Shown here piece by piece: positions 11,396-22,619 of a DNA stretch of 64,000 nucleotides. The notes beneath the pieces were generated by a model. It saw nothing but the letters and a program-made list of their open reading frames with translations, ran no database searches and was not told where the DNA came from. Where the stretch lies: assembly GCA_016271365.2 (NCBI GenBank), contig CM028129.1, positions 1,008,071,501-1,008,135,500 of the forward strand, in the 5' to 3' direction. The number at the start of each line of letters is the position of its first letter. The stretch's first letter is position 1. The position numbers and the translations under genes were made by a program. This stretch comes from Neoceratodus forsteri. Its lineage: Eukaryota; Chordata; Ceratodontiformes; Ceratodontidae.

Positions 11396-11949
11396 GTCTA
11401 AAATGTTTAGACTCTCACAGGTCTTATTTTCTTTTGGAATCGGGGGTAATCCTAGATTGAAACCTTTTTGATTTAACAGCCCATTTGCAAACACCTATTG
11501 CATGCATTTAGGAGTTATGATGAGATAGTTTTGTTAGTAAAATATAAAATTACCACCATTAGCCTTGATAGCATACAGTCAAGTGAAGAATATTTTATGT
11601 GGAAGTAGCTTTGAGCTAGACTCCCCGATTTTGTACCACCTGTTACAATGGATCTTGTATCTCCAAGCTTCTTAATGTTGTTTACCTGATGATGTATTGT
11701 GTTGTATAGCATGTCATAATGCTTTGTATCAGTATAAAACCTATATATAAAAAGTATAAAAAACAAAGCAAAAAATACCCTTAAATTAGATCATCAATCA
11801 TCAATGCGTGGCTCCTTGTCACTCCTTGTGGCTAATACTGATGCAGTTACTTGATGAGTAAACTTGGCAACATCTGTACCATTCAAGAATTTTCTGTCTG
11901 TCTAGTTGGGTTACAGTTCCTCAGTATATATATTTAAATATTTCCAGAA
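11396..11949. other. no recognisable feature
   Basis: AT-rich intergenic sequence. Open frames here are short and without motifs. Confidence 0.5.
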
Positions 11950-13060
11950 TCATACTAAGGTTGAGTGAAGGAGCCAGTAGGCCGAGGCCCATAACGCTCC
12001 TATACTAGGCCGTAGAATAAAATAAGTGGTACCCAGACAAGATTAAAGTATCAAGACGATGTTTGAAAATCTCTTTAGAGTTACTAGTAACAACGTCAGA
12101 TGGAAGGCGATTCCACAGCCCAATAATTCTAACAGTGAGAAAAGTACTTACGATTGTTATGTCTAAAAGATTTACCAGTTAGCTGAAGAATATGACCTCT
12201 AGTGTTATGTGTAGATTTTTAAATGAAAACCTAGTTCAGTCACGATAAAGGGTCATGAATAATATCATATAATAGAAGGAGATCACCGGATCGTCTAGTG
12301 CTGAGAGACATTTATTTCAGTGGGTCAACCTTGATTCATAAGATAACCAATCAAATCCAGTTATCTTTTTGTATATTTACGCTGCACCCTTTCAAGAGAA
12401 ATTTTCTGATTTTTTAAATGGACACCAGAATTGAGAAGATTCAAGATGTGTCAAACGTAGGACCTGAATAAAGGTAACAATACCTCCTGTTTGCGAGATC
12501 TATTATTGCACAAGATAGACCATATAATTTTGTTAGATGTATTAATAACTGAAGACATATGCTTAGTGTATGTTAAATTATCATGTATTATTATGCCCAA
12601 GTCTTTCTAGTTGTCAGTTGCACACAATGGTAACTTCATCCAAAATATACTGGAAATTAAGTATTAGGGAACCCAAGTGGTTAACTTGCACTTGGCAGGA
12701 TTTAACTTCATTCCCCATTTTTTAACCCAAGTACTGATAACATCTAAATCATACTGAATACAGGAAATTTGATCATAACTGGAACTTAAACCACCGATCT
12801 TCACATCATCTGCATATTTTATAGTATAGGAAAGGTAAGAATGAGTTAAATCAAATATGAAAGCCTGAAAAAGGCAGGGACCAAGAACTGAGCCCTGAGG
12901 AACACCACTCAGTACCCTGCCTGAGTCAGAAAAAGTCCCATTCATCATCACTCTCTGAGTTCTGCCTGAAAGCCAGTTACATATTTATTTCATTATATAG
13001 CCATTCATATTAAGGCTGGAAAGTTTTTGAATAAGAGAATCACTCAATGTACAGCTGTAA
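11950..13060 (-). mobile_element. L2/CR1-group LINE fragment (RT to 3' end)
   Basis: A 95-codon minus-strand frame (12664-12951) reads VLSGVPQGSVLGPCLF, then IKYADDVKIGG with the catalytic YADD intact, then WVKKWGMKLNPAKCKL, the usual thumb entry. At 12070-12140 a second frame gives VRIIGLWNRLPSDVV, the standard C-terminal block of these LINEs. Sequence 11950-12060 would be 3' UTR. The intermediate region 12150-12660 is degraded. It is a different subfamily from the LINEs at 43.3-50.6 kb, judging by the palm residues. Confidence 0.7.
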
Positions 13061-13395
13061 CTCTTGTTAAAAAGTGGGCATTTTACTGAGTGAATAATCT
13101 TTTTATGTTTGCTTGCGCATGCTCAGCAGATATTTTGTTACAAGAATGGCATTTTAGAGTTGTCATTGTTTGCACCAATGCAGCTCAGGCTGCTGAGGGC
13201 TCAACAGTGACAGGCCACTGATCAATGAGGCTGATCATGACACTTTTTGGTGCTTGCGGGACAAAAACTTCTCTTAGTTGAAAGGAGAGGCTCCTGTGAA
13301 AGAGCTGCTCAGTTCTTTCATCTGTATGACACTGACCAGGCAGCTGAGCAGCGTTATCAGCCTTGTTGATCACTGTATCGAGACGCACCATGAGC
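13061..13395. other. no recognisable feature
   Basis: Nothing with family motifs on either strand. Confidence 0.45.
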
Positions 13396-14402
13396 TGGCA
13401 TCTGCATTGTAATCACCCCCCCCCATATAGTGTGCACCCCACCCACTTCATGTGTGTGGACACTGGGGTGCCTAATTCTCAGTGCCGCCATACCACATCT
13501 GTAATGTACCCCACTCCCCATGTATTGAATCCTCCACCCACTTCATCTTTGCAGACACTGGGGTGCTTACCCCTGCTGCTGCCTCATATATCTGGGACAC
13601 GGGAGTGCCCAAGTCCTGGTGTCACCCTTGCACCTGTAAAGAAAAAAAGTTCCATAGTAATCTTTTTTTTTTTTTTTTTAGTAGTTGTAACCTCTAAAGT
13701 CGAAAACTGTGCATTGATGTCTTTTGATGCCAACTCCCACTCAGTACCCATCACCCCACACCTCCCCGTACCCACACTCACCTAGGAATGGTTTACTGCC
13801 ACTCTGCAACAAAGCATGTCCTTCTCCAACACTGGTTGGGAACTGAAGAAACAACGTAAGTGCGATCAATGTATTTTCGATGCATTTTGTACTTCTGCTT
13901 ATAATGATTGTCACCACATTTTCTGTCACCACATTTTCAAAATGACCTTTTTTTGGATCCCCACCTCATGAACAAGGAAGGTGAAAATGTTCAAATACTC
14001 CCTGAAGGGTGATTTCGCAGACACTCTGCAAAATCATCTTTTAAGGTGGATTTAAAAAATTTCACCTCCTAGGTTCTTGAAGTGGGGTCATAGAAAGACT
14101 GTGTTGAAAAATTGGGGTCAGAATCTTAACACCAAAGTTATGAAGGCACAGTGCAAATTTTCAGAGTTCACTCATAACTTTGGTAATATTCAATATTTTG
14201 ACCCCAGATTTTCATCTCGTCTACTTTTGACCCCACCTCATGAACAAGGTAGGTGAAATTTTTCAAATTGATCCTGAAAGTTGATCTCAGAAGTTTTGAA
14301 GTTGGGTCATAACGACTGTTGAAAAGTTGGGGTCAGAAAGTTATATAGGTACGTAGAATATTTTCAACATTCACTCATAACTTAGATAATTTTCAATATG
14401 AA
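13396..14402 (+). repeat. composite foldback repeat, copy A
   Basis: From left: C/A-rich units containing GACACTGGGGTGC twice (about 13460 and 13554); CACCTGTAAAGAAAAAAAG followed by a T-run (13663-13679); a spacer with ACTCACCTAGGAA; then two units built around GACCCCACCTCATGAACAAGG (about 13957 and 14230). Each unit is followed by TCCTGAAGGGTGATTTCGCAG or TCCTGAAAGTTGATCTCAG and by a complementary arm rich in TTGGGGTCAGAA and CATAACTTTGG. The same order of parts occurs inverted at 61080-62390. No coding sequence was recognised and the class is unknown. Confidence 0.6.
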
Positions 14403-14409
14403 TTATACA

Positions 14410-15130
14410 GTTATGCAGTACACATGGATTTTGTGTGGATGTCCCAAATGCGGTCTCTTAAAGCAAGCAAACATTCGGCATTGACAAATGCTTGTTTATC
14501 TTGGTTTTGTAAGTCTTAATAGCCAGAAGCTTCCCTCTTTTCTTAGTATGGGCACTTAGCTCTTGCAATTGCTAATTCTTCTGCCTTTTCTCTAAATGAC
14601 TCTTGATTTCTGAAATGAAACATGTTTACTTTTAATCCTTTTCTGCTTCCTCCATTTTTAGTGTTGTGTTTACTTTTAATCCTTTTCCTCCCTTTTTGGC
14701 TCCCTCCATTTCTAGTGTTTTTTTTTTTTTTTGAAAGAGGCCATTTTTAAATTTGGTTCTTTTCTTCTGTTTTGAGCTTTTATTGATTAGTTCCCCTCTA
14801 ATAGCACATTTGTAGGTTTCCCAAACCATTAATTGCGATGTAATGGAGTATCTAACAAAAAAGAGCTCTTTTGTATATTTGACTGGTTGAATAACTTTGA
14901 CTTGCATTTGAGGAGTTTATTAATAATATTCCATGTCTTACCTCTATTCAGAAGACAGTTAAAATCATAAGATTTCAGTCCTGGCCCATGATCTGAAATG
15001 ATTGTTGCCTTGTTTTCCATGTCTAAGATGATATGTAGATATTAAGTCAGAAAAAGGAAATAGTATAGCTGTGAAAAAGATTTCCTACAACTTGAGAAAA
15101 ACCCCAATGAGTTGATGTTATCCCTAATAA
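14410..15130 (-). mobile_element. L1-clade LINE fragment (endonuclease C-terminus)
   Basis: The minus strand reads YLHIILDMENKATIISDHGP (about 14980-15040), the SDH motif that ends the L1 apurinic endonuclease. Next comes LLNRGKTWNIINKLL, then LMVWETYKCAIRGELINKSS (14770-14840), the L1 block following the endonuclease. The linker continues degraded to about 14410. No RT follows. The fragment abuts the composite repeat. Confidence 0.75.
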
Positions 15131-15582
15131 CAGTAGCCTTAAAGAGCTGCTGACACCTCACAGAAGACTTTGAAAAACATAATTAGGTACAATTCATCTT
15201 GCATTTTGTATGTATTCTATAGACTTCTGGTCCTCGTTGTTTATTACTAAAGACATTTGCATAAATACGTGATCTTTATCACGCAGAGTTTTTCTCCCTA
15301 TTTCAAATCCTAATCATCTCTTGTGACATCAGTCTGTTGCTATGGGAGTAACTGCGATGTCGCAAGCAGTGCATTTTGACCTCAGGGAGAAAGCAACAGA
15401 AATAGATGAACTCTTCAGGAACACAGATCCTGTTTTCATGCAGATGACTTCATTAATAGATAACGGGAGGAGAAATACAAGCAAGATTGTGTCTAAATAC
15501 TGTGTTTTGTTAAAGTTCTCATGAAGGCATCAGCTGCTCTTTAAGTGATCATCCTAGCCACAAAGAATGCTCGGAATTTGAG
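15131..15582. other. no recognisable feature
   Basis: Left flank of DIRS copy 2. A 60-codon open frame at 15342-15524 has no recognisable motif. Confidence 0.4.
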
Positions 15583-15765
15583 ATCTTACTTGGAGAGGGC
15601 TCTTGCAGAAGGTAATTACATATTGGACTGAAGTTGGCAGGTGTCAGGACCCCGCAGAAAAATTTCTAGCTAGCAGTCTCTGGCGGGGGACCGCACCCAT
15701 GTCAGGTGACCGACGTCAGTATAAAGGGGCGGTCCTCACGCCTGCCTTCCAGTTCTTTCCTGCTG
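15583..15765 (+). repeat. DIRS copy 2 left inverted terminal repeat
   Basis: Contains GGTAATTACATAT, GGCAGGTGTCAGGAC, AAAAATTTCTAGCTAG and GACGTCAGTATAAA. All are matched in reverse complement at 20275-20489. The GACGTCAGTATAAA stretch (about 15711-15724) may include promoter bases. Confidence 0.88.
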
Positions 15766-15879
15766 TTAGCTTGTGAAAGTGCCTCGCAGTTAAGTTCCTA
15801 CTGCGTCATCAGTCTGTCTGTTATTTTTACCAAATTTTTCACGTCTTTCTTCAGTGTTTCTTCCAGATTGCTGTGTATG

Positions 15880-18365
15880 TTGTCCCCTACTCCCTCCAAT
15901 TTGCATAAAAACAAGTACGACTCGTGTGGTGCTCAGCTCCCGCATAAGGACGGTCATTCTCATTGCCTCTTCTGTCTAGGCCTGGATCACCCCGTGGAGA
16001 AGTGCCAGCACTGCCAACAATTCAACGCCGCCACCTGCAAATGGAGGAAGCAGTCCCTGGAGGCCCACATTTTGAAAAAGATGTCCTCCATGGAGAAGGA
16101 GCTGAAGAAGCTCAGGCAGGTCTCAACTTCCCCTGAGGGTCACCATAAGAAGGAGAGGGACTGGGACTCCATTTCCACGGCCACCGCGACTCCGGCTGGA
16201 GTGGTCGTGCTCCAGGTAATGTCCCCCGGGGTCCGACCTTCGGCCATCTTGGAGGTTTCTAAGGCGGCGGCATCCCTCCCGTCAGGCTCCGGCCCCTCAG
16301 GAGCCTCTAGGATAAAGGAGGCTACTGCTCCCAGGAGGGCCGCCACCGTGCGGCCCTCTGAGTCGAGTGGGTCTGGTAAGCCAGACACTGGTGCCACTGA
16401 CTTCTGCCCGGACAGGGCCGGTAAGATGCCCGTCCCTTCGGAGGAGTGCGTGCCCCCAAAGATGCCTGCCAAGGCCTCCCCTTCCACGTGGCCTTCGTCA
16501 GGCGTCGGATCTGACAAGTCGGACACCGGCTCCTCCGACGTCCACCCTGATCCTGCCGGTAAGGCAAACGTCTGCCCCTCCGACACTCGCACAGTGTCAG
16601 AGCCAACACCAGACCCTGTTGACCGGTCTGCCATGCCTGGCTCCCCGCTTACTACCATTGCTCCAGCATCTCCCCTGTTGGACCCCGGGGATTTCAGTCC
16701 TCCTTCCCCGGGTGACACAGAGGACGCTGGTACGCTCCTCTCAGGTCTCCCTCCCCCCCCTTAGGGCCGGATCCCCTGAAGCTGAATCCACTGACGCCGG
16801 CTCAGACGCTGGGCGACATCCCATTACCGGATGCCGTCCGAACACCGGACCCAACACCTGCAAGGCCACCTGTTCCTGGCCTGCCCTTGGGGCCTCTTCC
16901 AGGGCCTTCTGCTTCAGCAGAGCCCCTGGATCCCAGGTATCTGACACCATCCTACCCGGGACCGCAGTATCCTGCGCCGCTGTACCCGACGCCTCATTAC
17001 CTGACATCAGGCTTCCCGCCATCGGGATATGGATACTCACACTACGGATACCCTCAGTATCCATATTTCCCTCCTCCACGGCCCCCCCCCCAAGCCGTTG
17101 GTGGACATGAAGGAGACTCTGGCTGCCTGGTGGGCTGATTGCAAGGCTCAGCTCACCAGGGAGGTGGAGAGCCGTCTGCCAATGCTGATCCCAGTACCGG
17201 ATCCCTGTCGCTGGAGACATGACTCTCCCTCACCCCCCCACCCGACACCAGAGGCGAGCTCTCGGGTGCCAGGGCCGGAGAGGACACGCTTTCCCAAAGG
17301 TTGCCTAAGGGGTCCGTTCCTCTCACGCGCCGGGAGGTGTCTTCATCCTCTTCATCGGAGCCATCTGACTCTGACACCGAGGGGTGCTCCGACCCTGACG
17401 ACTAGCCACACACTCCAGACCATCCCAGGCCCAGGACTCCTCCGAAGTCTCCTCTGGAAGATCCTTCTTTTCTGGAGTTGCTGAGGAAAATCCAGGAAGT
17501 CCATCAGTGGCAATCTGGGGAGCCAGATCCACAGCGGAAGAAGCTCGCTGCCCATCTGTATCTGCCCGAAACTGCTCCGACATTGATTCCACCCTGGATC
17601 GAGCCTCAAGCCGACCTTGTTTCCACTATTTGGAAACAACCATCAGCCTTAGCCCCTTCGAGGAAGGCGGATAGGCTATACCAGGCTCCTGCGGTGTGGA
17701 TTCCTTCAGACACACCCGAAGGCGCTGCTCTTGGCGTTCGTCAAACCCAAAACACCTCAGCTCGTCGCCGCCTGATAAGGATCCAGTCTTCTGGACCAGT
17801 ACGGGAAGAAGAAGTACGCTTCTTCCACTCTGGAGATCAGGGCCCTGAATTATGTCGCACATATGGGGGACTACCAGAAGACTATCCTGAGTCAGGTGGA
17901 ATCCAAATTGGTCTCCCTTTCTGAGTCTCAGACCAAGCAGGAAGTGGCCGATCTCATCTGTTCTGCTCGTTCGGCCATTCGGCACATGCTTCGTGCCATG
18001 TACGATGTAGTGGACACAGCTGGTCAGAGGTCGGCTTTCACCGTAGGTCTTCGCCGTCATACTTGGCTCCAGGTGTCAGGGTTGGTCCTGGAGGTGCAAT
18101 CTGCTATCCAAGATGCACCCTTCAGGGGTTCTGTGCTGTTCGGTGGAGATGTCAAGGACATCATCACCGACCTGCAAAGAAAGGGCACTGCACTTAAGTC
18201 TGTTGACTCTTTGTACAGGCCTTCGGGGACAGCGTCGCCCCTTTCGCATGAGCGTTCTTGGCCTAAATCGGAAACCCTCAGGCCGTACAACGCCTGCCCT
18301 CTCCGACTGCGAAGCCCCGCCCCAAAAGTGGTGGGAGCTTCAGCCACATTGCCTCACACCTCCTG
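15880..18365 (+). pseudogene. gag: DIRS Gag, copy 2
   Basis: The likely start is the Met of MLSPTPSNLHKNKYDSCG (about 15880). It is followed by the DIRS Cys/His cluster (HSHCLFCLGLDHPVEKCQHC); the first Cys of the C-x2-C pair reads Tyr. An alpha-helical KKMSSMEKELKKLRQ segment and a long Pro/Ser/Thr-rich region run to a stop at 16762. A Tyr/Pro-rich stretch (YLTPSYPGPQYPAPLYPTPH, from about 16940) is in another frame. The C-terminal domain (17863-18365) has LICSARSAIRHMLRAMYDVVD and RRHTWLQVSGL ... APFRGSVLFG, the conserved DIRS Gag pattern (WLR ... PF ... LFG). There are three or more frame breaks. The high G+C contrasts with the AT-rich Gags of the other copies. Confidence 0.85.
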
Positions 18366-18499
18366 ACTCCTCTCCTCTCCCTCAGCCCCTGGACCTCCCA
18401 GAGGAACCAGTAGGAGGGAGGTTCTCCTTCATTCTACCTGGTTGGGAGAGGATTACATCAGATGCTTGGGTGCTCCAACTGATAGCAGCAGGACACTCG

Positions 18500-18965
18500 A
18501 TTGAGTTTCTCCAGAAACCACCCAGAATACCACCCCCCCAGATCGGCTTACTTGATGGAACATCTTCCTGTGGTCCTAGAAGAAATTTCCTCCCTTCTCT
18601 CGAAGGTGGCAATAGAGCCTGTCTCAACCCACATTTGGGGTACAGGTTACTATTCCCATTTCTTCCTAATTCCAAAGAAAATGGGAGACGTGAAGCCTAT
18701 TCTAGAACTCGGCTCCCTGAACATGTTTGTGGAGTACAAGCATTTCAGAATGTTCTCTGCAGGGCCTTCTGCCGCTACAGTGTCTGTGTGCACTGGATAT
18801 GCAGGATGCCTACCTGCATATCCCCATCTGCCGTTCTCGCCTCAAATTCCTTCATTTTTCGTTCCAGGTCATGACAGCTATCTCTGCCTATCATGTCCCT
18901 TTTGGTGACAGAACTTTCGCACAGTTGGAAGTCTCTAAGACTTTCCTTCGAGGGGTTCTCCATTT
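18500..18965 (+). pseudogene. DIRS reverse transcriptase fragment, copy 2
   Basis: 18540-18760 reads MEHLPVVLEEISSLLSK, IWGTGYYSHFFLIPKKMGD, PILELGSLNMFVEYKHFRM. This is the finger region, equivalent to GLYSRYFLTSKK ... PILDLRYLIKH in copy 4. In another frame 18795-18830 gives LDMQDAYLHIPIC, the first catalytic Asp block. Reading then jumps near 18900-18960 directly to recombinase sequence, so YLDD and RNase H are deleted. Confidence 0.8.
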
Positions 18966-19975
18966 ATGACCCCCATCCACGTTCCGGCCCCTCCTTGGGA
19001 TCTGAACTTTGTTTTTGAGAAACTTGCCCTGACTCCCTTTGAGCAGGCAGCCTCAGCAGACTTGAAGTTACTCTCGTGGAAGAGTCTCTTCCTAGTGGCC
19101 ATTACTTCAGCTCAAAGGATTTCCGAGCTTCAGGCCTTGATGTGTAAAATCCCGTAGGACCCCTTGTGGTCGACACCCCGACAACGAAACACAGAAAAAG
19201 ACCATTATGGTGACATTCGTGGTAATGGGCCTTTTTCTGTGTTTCACCTTCCCCCAGTGTTCCGCTCCCTCCCTGGACCAACTCCAACCTGGAGTTGGAA
19301 TCCTAGAGTCCGGGGGCAGAGCTCCCCTGCATGGGGGGTGTGGGGAGTGCAGCCCACCACAGAAAATGGCGATAGAAGAGGCGGCACAATACCTGCATCG
19401 GTATTGTGCCGTCGCTGTGGGGGAGGTCGGCATTCTCGCCGATGAGATATCCTGGGGCTTCCGTAAAATCCCATATTTCGTTTTCCACAAGGAATGAGTG
19501 GCTCTGCGTACTAATCGTAAGTTTCTCCCTAAGGTAGCGGCAGAATCTATGCTGACTCAGTGCACTGAGCTAACTGCCTTCTTCACGCAACACTCCAATC
19601 AATGGGAGTACCTCTTGCATACTTTAGATGTTCACAAAATACTGAGATACTACACCACTCGGACTAAGGATCTCAGGAAGTCTGATCGGCTTTTTGTCTC
19701 TTTGCTCACGAAAGGGAAGGCAGTGCTGTTTCTAAGCAATGCCTGTTGAAATAGTTGGCTCATTGTATCACTTTCTGTTATGACAAGTACAAGTCCCTGC
19801 CAGGTCAGGTCAGAGGTCACTCCACCAGCGGAGTAGTCACCTCTGCAGCTTGTTTCAAGAATGTCAGTGGCAGACATCTGCGCAGCCGCAACTTGGACTT
19901 CCGTCCACACCTTTACAAAACACTACAGTTTGAACATTGCCTCTCGCCGTAGAGCAGGCTTCGGGTTGGCTGTTT
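18966..19975 (+). pseudogene. DIRS tyrosine recombinase C-terminal part, copy 2
   Basis: It starts at PPWDLNFVFEKLALTPFEQ, equivalent to residue about 120 of the copy 3 enzyme. Box I reads TSAQRISELQAL (about 19108-19143) and keeps the catalytic Arg before ISEL. A 309-bp insertion (19154-19462) splits the frame between MCKIP and YFVFHKEWVALRTNRKFLPKV. The H-x-x-R motif reads HSTSG (about 19819), so the second Arg is lost. The tyrosine region FTKHYSLN (about 19909-19932) and the tail GFGLAVLQGLLS are recognisable. A stop at 19747 and frame changes complete the inactivation. Confidence 0.82.
19154..19462. mobile_element. hairpin-rich 309-bp insertion with 10-bp TSD
   Basis: GTAAAATCCC at 19144-19153 is repeated exactly at 19463-19472, and the recombinase frame continues after it. 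The insert contains three hairpins. The first pairs GAAACACAGAAAAAG (about 19185) with CTTTTTCTGTGTTTC (about 19230). The second is CCAACTCCAACCTGGAGTTGG (split as CCAACTCC / GGAGTTGG, about 19278). The third pairs GGCACAATACC with GGTATTGTGCC (about 19383-19410). Terminal inverted repeats are weak at best. The family is unknown; part of it recurs near 36300. Confidence 0.75.
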
Positions 19976-20069
19976 TGCAAGGTCTTCTTTCCTAAGACCC
20001 TTACAGTCGGAGGTTTATTGGTTGGTAGTTTTCCTCCTCCCAAGTGCTTTTCCTTGTTCCAGACTGCTT

Positions 20070-20192
20070 GGGACTCAGTCCTATATGTAATCACCTACTG
20101 CAAGAGCCATCTCGAAGTAAGATGGTACAGTTACGTAAGAACTTACCATAACAGTAGATCTTCGAGAGAGACTTTTGCAGTAGGTAATGCCT
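20070..20192 (+). repeat. DIRS copy 2 internal complementary region
   Basis: CTATATGTAATCACCTACTGCAAGAG ... AAGTAAGAT (split here as read) complements the left edge. GGTACAGTTACGTAAGAAC ... AGATCTTCGAGAG complements the right edge. Together they are the reverse complement of the element's joined ends. Confidence 0.85.
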
Positions 20193-20274
20193 TCCTGCCC
20201 TCCATCCCCCTTAGCTTTTTCAGCTCCTTTTCCAGGAAGGAAAATATCTGCTTCTCTGTCGTCTTGCCTTTTTT

Positions 20275-20489
20275 GCCCTTGGTGGGAAAGAACTGGAAGG
20301 CGGACTTGGGGGACCACCTATTTATACTGACGTTGGTTACCTGACGTGGGGCGGTCCCCGACCAGAGACTAGCTAGAAATTTTTCCGTGGTGTCCTGACG
20401 CCTGCCGGATTCAGCCCTATATGTAATTACCTACTGCAAGAGCTTCTCTCGAAGATCTACTGTTACGATAAGTTCTTAAGTAACTGTAC
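20275..20489 (-). repeat. DIRS copy 2 right inverted terminal repeat
   Basis: Reverse complement of 15583-15765 with scattered changes. It carries TTTATACTGACGTTGG and CTAGCTAGAAATTTTT, and ends at GTAACTGTAC. Confidence 0.88.
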
Positions 20490-21430
20490 TTTTTCCAGCA
20501 CTTCTGAGGAGCTCCTCAACTGACTGTTTGAGTGACTCTGGCAGGTAGGGCTGATTGTATTTACAGTCAGCCTCCCTTAATTTATGTGTGCCTGTTTTTC
20601 AAGAGTTTAAATTGGTTAACCTGCTTTTTCCCTCATTTATAGCTTCTGTGTAGGTCTTACTGAATTTTGCCAATGCCAGATGTGTATAAAATTCTATGGG
20701 TGTGTGTTACGATTTTGTGTTGTATCATGCGTGGTCTGCTGTTTCTTTGACTGGCGCCTCAGGTAAGTTGTAGGCTTTGATTTATCCTAGAGTCCTTTAG
20801 CCTTCTTGTCCCCAACTTTTGTATTGTTGATTACTCCATTTTAGTCTGTTTCCAGCAGCTCGTTTTCCTATTTCCAGTGTTTCTTTATTTTTTGGGAGGC
20901 TCTGAAGTTTCTGAAGTTGGCCACTGAGTTTGCGCTTGCTCCGATGGTTGACTGCGAGCTTTCCGGGCACGCACAGTGTCTCTTTTCCCCTTGTATAGAG
21001 TGCTCATTTCTTTAATGCATGTGCATCTCTCAGCACTTTTGCATGATGTCATTTAAACAATGTAGCCTCTTGCACTTCGGGTCTATGCAGTGTTTAAAAC
21101 ACTGATGTCAGCTTGTCTTTCACAGGTTTCCTAAAAATGCTTGCTTTTTAGGTATTGCAAGGATCGCTTTAGGGATGCTGCTTCTGGGAAGCACCTCTTG
21201 CTCCTCATAATTTGTTTGTGGCAATTTACTTTAGAATGATTACAGACTATTAATGTATTAGACATTCCTGTAACGATTTGGGATTTTTATGGGCACCATG
21301 CTATTCTGCAGTCCATTGTTTTTATTTATTTTTTGTTGAAATAAAAAATGTAAAACCAGCTGAAGTCATTAAGTCCTTTCTCCTGTGGCTCATTCTGTGC
21401 TTTTATGTGCCTGTTAAATAAATACAGTAT
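20490..21430. other. no recognisable feature
   Basis: T-rich on the plus strand, with no long frame and no family motif. Confidence 0.45.
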
Positions 21431-21660
21431 TCTAAAACCAGGGATTCTTCAATATGATTAATATTGCAGTCAGCCTCCTGTGTTGAACTGCCATGGAGAA
21501 ATGGAACCTATGCAAATGATGGAACATCCATTGGCTCGTGCCACCATTCAAACTTCTGCCCTCACCAACTGTTGTGTTCTGTGATGCTGGCATTCAGTTC
21601 TCTGCCTGCCTAAGACACCTCGGAGATTGCTCCTCAGCTTGACTGACTTTTGATTTATTT
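21431..21660 (+). repeat. solitary DIRS left terminal repeat (copy 3 family)
   Basis: TCTAAAACCAGGGATTC, GCAGTCAGCCTCCTGTGTTG and CATTGGCTCGTGCCACC align in order with the left end of copy 3 (36694-36900). No Gag or other element sequence follows. Confidence 0.85.
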
Positions 21661-21759
21661 GCCGTGGGAAAGTAAACCGTTTTATTTCTAGCTTTATTTA
21701 TGCCCTTATTTTATAGGCCCCCTACTCAGAGAACACCCACTTTCAGGCATATTTTCATA

Positions 21760-22610
21760 AGGGCCTGATATTTAGGGTCCATTCACATCCCAATGCGGAT
21801 GGGGAAAGCAATATCTAACTATGGGCTATGTAAATTTAACTAGTAACTGATAAATTCCTTTGTATATACCTAGTAAAGGGGTGCCAGATCCTCTCAAACA
21901 TACCTTCATTCTCCATTAATGTAATAGTCTTTCTAATTTTGCACAGTCAATCAAAAGTTGTAACCAGTCTTTATAATTAGGTGGTGTAGCCTCTCACCAG
22001 CATAACTATTGCAACAATATGACCCTTTTTTAAATATTAAGGCTAATGTGACAAATGCACGCTCTTCCATAGTATGGTTTAACAAAGAAACTGATCCTAA
22101 TAACAAAATACCTGGATCGAAGGGTACAGTTATATTCGAGATTTTTGCAATGATCTCTCTAATTTTGGTCCTGTAAGGTTTAAGAGAGTAGTAAAATAGA
22201 AAAACATGGCTCAAAGTTCCCTTGTTGTTGTTGCAGCAGAGACAAAGATCAGAACGCAAGGGATTAACTTTGTGTAATTTACTAGGTGTGCAATAAAGTT
22301 TAATAATATTAAACTGAATTTGTTTCAGTTTACTACTTTTAGAAACCGTTTCGGGGTAGTCATAATCTCTTGCCAGTTAACTGATTAATTAGTATGTCCC
22401 AATTCCTTATTCCAGGCACTTTGCCATTCCTTTGGATCCCAATTTATTCCCTCAATCAATAGATATTTTGGTGGAATCTTAGACTTATCAGATGAGTCCC
22501 AAAGGAGCAACTCCAGAGGGGTAGCCACCACCATGCCATTTGGTACTTATGTAAGTCCCTCAACTGCAAGTAAGCAAACAAGCATTTCAAAGATTTTAAG
22601 TATCCCATTG
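21760..22610 (-). mobile_element. L1-clade LINE C-terminal part (same element as 29062-31335)
   Basis: On the minus strand 22560-22270 reads INWDPKEWQSAWNKELG and neighbouring degraded blocks. 22259-21951 is a 102-codon frame with DLCLCCNNNKGTLSHVFL, the L1 C-terminal C-x2-C ... H pattern, then DPGILLLGSV. The preceding thumb part lies at 29062-29320, beyond the CR1 insertion. 21760-21950 would be the frame end and 3' UTR. Confidence 0.7.
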
Positions 22611-22619
22611 AGAACTGTT

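Larger units (their letters stand above)
15583..20489 (+). mobile_element. DIRS-like retrotransposon, copy 2 (distinct GC-rich family)
   Basis: About 4.9 kb. The edges are set from the internal complementary region, which joins AAGTAAGAT (complement of the left edge) to GGTACAGTTAC (complement of the right edge). Contents: left terminal repeat, a long Pro/Ser-rich GC-rich Gag, an RT fragment cut after the LDMQDAYLHIPI-like region, the C-terminal part of the recombinase, internal complementary region and right repeat. Most of RT, all of RNase H and the recombinase N-terminus are deleted. Its ends and Gag differ from copies 1, 3, 4 and 5, so it represents a second DIRS family. Confidence 0.88.

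Noticed and set aside
11396..11949. Conserved noncoding element
   Set aside because: Conservation cannot be judged from one sequence, and nothing structural stands out.
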